Assembly (NCBI GenBank): GCA_905181755.1
Contig: CAJIYY010000062.1
Location: 1-10,044, forward strand
Direction of reading: 5' to 3'
DNA: 10,044 nucleotides
Origin: Candidatus Dadabacteria bacterium UBA1144
GTDB lineage: Bacteria > Desulfobacterota_D > UBA1144
Shown here: in pieces, positions 7,501 to 10,044 of the stretch
How the letters are laid out: every line of letters begins with the position of its first letter
Numbering within the stretch: the first letter of the stretch is position 1
Position numbers and translations under genes: made by a program
Notes under the pieces: model-generated
Database searches by the model: none
The model's input: only the letters and a program-made list of their open reading frames with translations
What the model was told of the DNA's origin: nothing

Positions 7501-8743
7501 AGAAAAAGAGCAAGAGGTAGACATTGTTCAGGTAGAAACAAGGACAAATTTGAAGAAGATTTTTATTTCAAAAGTTTCACTCAATGCTGTTAGAGACGGA
7601 AGAAAAGTTGTCTTAAAGAAAGATGCAATTATAGATGATGAGAATTTTGCACTTGTACCTTATGAAAAAATATCTACGATTGAATTTGAAAATCAATCTA
7701 AAAGTCTTAAAAATATTGAAGATACTCTTAAGATAGCTCAAGAAAAAATAGATAGCATTGAGTCCAGATATTCAGAGGAAATAGAAAAGATATCTAAACC
7801 AGATGATTTGCCACCAGGTGTTTTAAAAGTGATTAAAGTTTATGTTGCTGTTAAAAGAAAACATCAGGTTGGAGATAAAATGGCTGGAAGACATGGTAAC
7901 AAGGGTGTTGTCTCTAGGGTCTTGCCTGAAGAAGATATGCCATATATGTCGGATGGAACTCCCGTCGACATGGTTCTTAATCCTTTAGGCGTGCCATCAA
8001 GGATGAATGTAGGACAAGTTTTAGAAACCCATCTGGGATTAGCTTCTAAGGCTTTAGGACGCCAGATAGATGAACACTTAGCAGAAAATCATCCTGATAT
8101 TGAGAGTTTGAAATTATTATTAGAAAAAACATACCCAAACAATTTAGACTATATTGAAAATGTAAAAAAACTTAGTCAAGAAGATTTGATTACCTTGTCT
8201 AAAAGGTTAGTTGACGGTGTCCCTGTAGAAACACCAATATTTGAAGGTGTAAAGGAATCAGAGATTCGTCAATTGTTAAAAGAGAATCATTTACCTGAAG
8301 ATGGAAAGCTGGTTTTGTTTAACGGTCAAACCGGTGAGCCATTTGATCAGAGAGTTACCGTGGGTATCATGTACATGATTAAACTTCACCACTTAGTTGA
8401 GGAAAAAATTCACGCAAGAGCAATAGGACCTTATTCTTTAGTTACACAGCAACCACTTGGCGGAAAATCTCATTTTGGTGGACAAAGACTTGGTGAAATG
8501 GAAGTCTGGGCTTTAGAAGCATATGGAGCAGCAAATACATTACAGGAATTCTTAACTGTTAAATCAGATGATGTAATAGGAAGAACGAGAATGTTTGATT
8601 CCATAGTAAAAAATAAAGTTGCCTTCGAACCAGGCATACCAGAATCATTTAATGTATTAACTAATGAACTTAAATCTTTAGGGTTGAATGTCGAATTTAG
8701 CGATGTTAAAGATAAAGTTCCAGGAGAATTATCTAATGATTGA
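4565..8743 (+). CDS. rpoB: DNA-directed RNA polymerase subunit beta
   Basis: The beta subunit of RNA polymerase builds, with beta', the catalytic cleft. The 1392-residue protein is slightly longer than E. coli RpoB (1342) and appears complete. Landmarks in order are FINGTERVIV-type protrusion sequence (FIINGTERVIV) near residue 150, IDHLGNRRVRTVGE near 475, and the rifampicin pocket cluster at about 535-557. That cluster keeps the residues corresponding to E. coli Gln513, Asp516, Ser522, His526, Arg529, Ser531 and Leu533 (His550 and Ser555 here), so no classical resistance substitution is seen. The nucleotide-contacting lysines are Lys1097 and Lys1105 (AVKRKHQVGDKMAGRHGNKG). GGKSHFGGQRLGEMEVWALEA near residue 1300 lies in the C-terminal clamp part. 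A local oddity is RRFGRAI at 125-131, where relatives have a shorter DIK-type link. The start is TTG. The TGA stop overlaps the rpoC start by 8 bases. Confidence 0.97.
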   Translation: MYKDNILLTKKRINFSNKSQNRADTPDLLSVQKESFDSLIQKGLEPKNRLDIGLEKVFKASFPIEDYNKRATLNYVSYRLEDPKHSESECKLKGYNYQSSIHATFQLVTWEFDLDESGNNIVDTRRFGRAIEQEVYFGEMPIMTNNGAFIINGTERVIVNQLHRSPGVFFDSQKDSKNLTTTNKTSFTARIVPQDGRWLDFEFDSKDVLHVRIDRKKKFHSTLLLLALGESIEGILNSFYKKEKVVYDSASDTFSKVINHELLPYQRASVDIFDSNGERIVSASRRFSQRIIDKIKSAKRKSLPVSEEDLIGMYFVESFNKNVDEPEAPENALIQEITEEAIIHIKENGINNFDIYYVDNSSFTSSLVITINEMISKTKVLTKEHAISEIYKKFRPTDPPTDKIAATFFENMFFNEDTYRLSKVGRMKINHKLHHGISDTKFHLDRLDIVESFKYLLSLKSGRGEIDDIDHLGNRRVRTVGELIEDRFFTGLERLTRTTKEKMNYGQLEDLTPQEIVIPKSVTSVVKEFFATGQLSQFMDQTNPLSEITHKRRISALGPGGLTRERAGFEVRDVHSSHYGRICPIETPEGPNIGLISSLSTYAKINEHGFIQTPYREIIKGKVTNSIKFLNALEEEEFVIAQANSDLKEDGSFSSDTISVRLNGEFQVVPSSDAQLMDVSPSQLVSVSASLIPFLEHDDANRALMGSNMQRQAVPLLRASAPLVGTGFERNISRDSGVTVLARNSGYVDYIDSAKIVIKRDKASKEGDVSDIYTLIKFERSNQNTCWNQKPIVKKGQKIKAGDIIADGPSTEFGELALGKNITVAFMPWGGYNFEDAILISERLSKKDTFTSLHIEEFECISRETKLGKEEITRDIPNVNEDHLSFLDKEGVIQIGAEVKPNDILVGKISPKGETQLSPEERLLRAIFGDKAGDVKDTSLRVPPGVNGIVLDVKHLISRIGDKQDKSRSGAPEVLELLREKEQEVDIVQVETRTNLKKIFISKVSLNAVRDGRKVVLKKDAIIDDENFALVPYEKISTIEFENQSKSLKNIEDTLKIAQEKIDSIESRYSEEIEKISKPDDLPPGVLKVIKVYVAVKRKHQVGDKMAGRHGNKGVVSRVLPEEDMPYMSDGTPVDMVLNPLGVPSRMNVGQVLETHLGLASKALGRQIDEHLAENHPDIESLKLLLEKTYPNNLDYIENVKKLSQEDLITLSKRLVDGVPVETPIFEGVKESEIRQLLKENHLPEDGKLVLFNGQTGEPFDQRVTVGIMYMIKLHHLVEEKIHARAIGPYSLVTQQPLGGKSHFGGQRLGEMEVWALEAYGAANTLQEFLTVKSDDVIGRTRMFDSIVKNKVAFEPGIPESFNVLTNELKSLGLNVEFSDVKDKVPGELSND
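8722..8738 (+). promoter_or_regulatory. Ribosome binding site and start of rpoC inside the rpoB end
   Basis: AGGAG at 8722-8726 lies 9 bases before the ATG at 8736-8738, which overlaps the last codons of rpoB. A second in-frame ATG at 8745 would be 18 bases away. Starting at 8736 also places the four zinc cysteines at residues 70, 72, 85 and 88, exactly as in E. coli RpoC, which supports this choice. Confidence 0.8.
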
Positions 8744-9365
8744 CATGGGAGTACTATTTGATAAACCCAAAAATCCCGCTGATATTAATTCAGTAAGAAT
8801 TAGTATCGCTTCACCTGATCATATAAAGCAATGGTCATATGGGGAAATAAAAAAGCCTGAAACAATTAACTATAGAACTTTTAAGCCAGAAAAATACGGC
8901 CTTTTTTGTTGTAAAATATTTGGTCCTGTAAAAGATTTTGAATGTTTGTGTGGAAAATATAAAAGATTAAAACATAGAGGAATAACATGTGAAAAGTGTG
9001 GTGTTGAGGTTATTTCTAGTAAAGTAAGAAGATCTAGGATGGCTCATATAGAACTATCATCACCTGTCGCACATATTTGGTTTCTTAAAAGTGTTCCAAG
9101 TAGAATAGGTGCAATCTTAGATATAACTTTGAAAGACTTAGAGAAAGTTTTATATTTTGAGGCTTATGTAGTTACAGATCCTGGTGATTCAGATTTAAAG
9201 AAAGGAACAGTGATTACTGAAGAGGAGTATAGAGCACATATAGACGAGAATTTCTTTTTACTCGTTGGAATGGGAGCTGAGGCTATTAGGACAATGCTAG
9301 AAGAAGTTAAGCTAGATGAATTGTCTGCAGAGCTAAAAATTGAATTAAGAGCAACCACTTCATAA
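8736..9365 (+). CDS. rpoC: DNA-directed RNA polymerase subunit beta', N-terminal part ending at an in-frame TAA
   Basis: The beta' subunit forms the clamp and active centre of RNA polymerase. This first section encodes 209 residues before a TAA at codon 210. It shows the N-terminal zinc-binding site with Cys70, Cys72, Cys85 and Cys88 (ECLCGKY and CEKCGVEV). KKPETINYRTFKPE (39-52) precedes it. The clamp sequence HIWFLKSVPSRIG and YFEAYVVTDPGD follow it. All align collinearly with E. coli RpoC, which is about 1400 residues, so this is only the first seventh of a normal protein. The same frame resumes directly after the stop with matching beta' sequence. Truncated here, the product would lack the catalytic aspartates and could not replace beta'. 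The gene is essential, so a base error, a recent mutation or a recoding event is more likely than a stable short gene. The start is discussed under the ribosome binding site. Confidence 0.93.
   Translation: MIDMGVLFDKPKNPADINSVRISIASPDHIKQWSYGEIKKPETINYRTFKPEKYGLFCCKIFGPVKDFECLCGKYKRLKHRGITCEKCGVEVISSKVRRSRMAHIELSSPVAHIWFLKSVPSRIGAILDITLKDLEKVLYFEAYVVTDPGDSDLKKGTVITEEEYRAHIDENFFLLVGMGAEAIRTMLEEVKLDELSAELKIELRATTS
9363..9365 (+). other. In-frame TAA stop within rpoC (codon 210)
   Basis: Reading from 8736, codons ACC ACT TCA are followed by TAA, then TTA AAA AAA GTT. The flanking residues RATTS and LKKVKISKRLRVAESF match the RpoC family with no length change. The stop occupies a position where relatives carry residues such as Glu or Gln (E. 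coli ETNSETKRKK region, from memory). One substitution from GAA, CAA or AAA would produce it. The following base is T, a context known to favour efficient termination in bacteria. Confidence 0.95.
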
Positions 9366-10044
9366 TTAAAAAAAGTTAAAATTTCTAAAAGACTAAGAGT
9401 TGCTGAGTCTTTTAGAAATTCTGGAAATAGACCTGAGTGGATGATTTTAAAAAGATTACCGGTACTTCCTCCAGATCTAAGACCTTTAGTACCACTAGAT
9501 GGTGGAAGGTTCGCAACATCAGATTTAAATGACTTGTACAGAAGAGTAATAAATAGGAATAATAGACTTAAAAAACTTATGGAGCTTGGAGCTCCTGATA
9601 TTATTGTAAGAAATGAAAAAAGAATGCTCCAGGAATCTGTTGATGCCTTGTTTGAAAATGGCAGAAGAGGTAGACCTGTCTTGGGACACAATCATCGACC
9701 ACTTAAAAGTTTAAGTGATATAATTAAAGGTAAGCAGGGAAGGTTTCGTCAAAACTTACTTGGTAAAAGGGTTGATTATTCTGGAAGATCTGTAATTGTT
9801 GTTGGTCCACAACTTAAACTTCATCAATGTGGCCTACCTAAAAAAATGGCATTAGAATTATTTAGACCTTTTATTTATCAAAAATTAGAACTTTGGAATC
9901 ACGCAGCAACAATTAAAATTGCTAAAAATCTTGTTGAACAACAAGCACCAATAGTTTGGGACGCATTAGATGATGTAATTAAGGAACATCCAGTAATGTT
10001 AAATAGAGCTCCGACTCTTCATAGGTTGAGTATACAAGCATTTG
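9366..10044 (+). CDS. rpoC: DNA-directed RNA polymerase subunit beta', continuation after the stop (3' end cut by window edge)
   Basis: Directly after the TAA the same frame continues as uninterrupted beta' sequence to the window edge. Recognisable blocks are NRPEWM, PPDLRPLVPLDGGRFATSD, LNDLYRRVINRNNRLKKL, DIIVRNEKRMLQESVDALF, RPLKSLSDIIKGKQGRFRQN, LLGKRVDYSGRSVIVVG and NRAPTLHRLSIQAF. These cover the clamp, lid and rudder region and switch 2, up to just before the catalytic NADFDGDQ motif, which lies beyond the edge. No ATG, GTG or TTG with a Shine-Dalgarno follows the stop. The first in-frame ATG, at 9441, is the conserved Met of PEWM and would delete conserved sequence if used as a start. 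The intact constraint on this part argues that it is still expressed as part of beta', or was until very recently. Ser432 in HRLSIQAF replaces the usual Gly, a residue change also known in other RNA polymerase lineages. Confidence 0.9.
9380..9420 (+). repeat. Perfect 15-bp inverted repeat inside rpoC, 14 bases after the in-frame stop
   Basis: The left arm AATTTCTAAAAGACT (9380-9394) and right arm AGTCTTTTAGAAATT (9406-9420) are exact reverse complements around an 11-base loop. In RNA this could form a 15-bp stem with 3 G-C pairs. Both arms encode well-conserved RpoC residues (KISKRL and ESFRNS), so the repeat is superimposed on coding sequence. No T-run follows on the + strand, so it is not a standard terminator for rpoC. 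On the - strand it would be followed by a T-rich stretch (complement of 9366-9379). Confidence 0.9.

Noticed and set aside
9363..9365. Genome-wide reassignment of TAA to a sense codon
   Set aside because: fabF, secE and rplJ in this window end at TAA exactly where their families end, and TAG and TGA are also used as normal stops, so the code looks standard.
9350..9380. Frameshift or homopolymer error (7-A run at 9368-9374) as cause of the rpoC break
   Set aside because: The frame is the same before and after the stop and the alignment length is unchanged, so a substitution explains it and an indel does not.
9380..9420. The rpoC hairpin as an intrinsic terminator of the operon
   Set aside because: It has few G-C pairs and no following T-run on the + strand, and it lies within a gene whose coding continues.
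9164..9691. 175-residue open frame on the - strand across the rpoC break
   Set aside because: It lies opposite conserved beta' sequence, is rich in Ser/Leu as antisense frames often are, and resembles no family I know. It is a shadow of rpoC.

Overview
The window holds part of a bacterial housekeeping gene cluster, all on the + strand, with almost no non-coding DNA. The order is fabF (5' end cut by the window edge), rpiB, secE, nusG, rplK, rplA, rplJ, rplL, rpoB, rpoC (3' end cut by the window edge). The DNA is AT-rich, by eye about one third G+C. Every family is standard and recognisable. Nothing mobile is present: no RNA gene, insertion sequence, integrase or CRISPR array. No gene-free stretch exceeds 39 bases.

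Organism: RpoB, RpoC and FabF look proteobacterial. The RpoC N-terminus (FDKPKNP near the start, YFEAYVVTDPGDSDLKKG further in) and the fabF-rpiB pairing remind me most of deltaproteobacterial-type lineages (Desulfobacterota, Bdellovibrionota, SAR324-like). An AT-rich marine or host-associated member is plausible. This placement comes from memory of family sequences, not a search, and an alphaproteobacterial relative cannot be excluded.

Layout: positions 1-1685 carry lipid (FabF) and pentose phosphate (RpiB) metabolism genes. Positions 1687-2424 carry secE and nusG, abutting with no spacer. Positions 2425-4525 carry the L11-L1 and L10-L7/L12 ribosomal protein genes. From 4565 to the end lie rpoB and rpoC, which overlap by 8 bases. 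Spacers are 0-5 bases apart from 37 bases before rplL and 39 before rpoB. This suggests one long transcription unit with translational coupling. A good sigma70-type promoter and the strongest Shine-Dalgarno sequence of the window sit just before rplL, whose product is needed in several copies per ribosome. The classical L10 leader and the rplL-rpoB attenuator region have no intergenic room here.

The main anomaly is in rpoC. An in-frame TAA at codon 210 (9363-9365) interrupts an otherwise intact, highly conserved beta' reading frame, with no frameshift. Fourteen bases later comes a perfect 15-bp inverted repeat (9380-9394 / 9406-9420) inside conserved coding sequence. The stop may be a sequencing or amplification error, a recent nonsense mutation, or, less likely, a recoding or split-subunit arrangement. 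The sequence alone does not decide.
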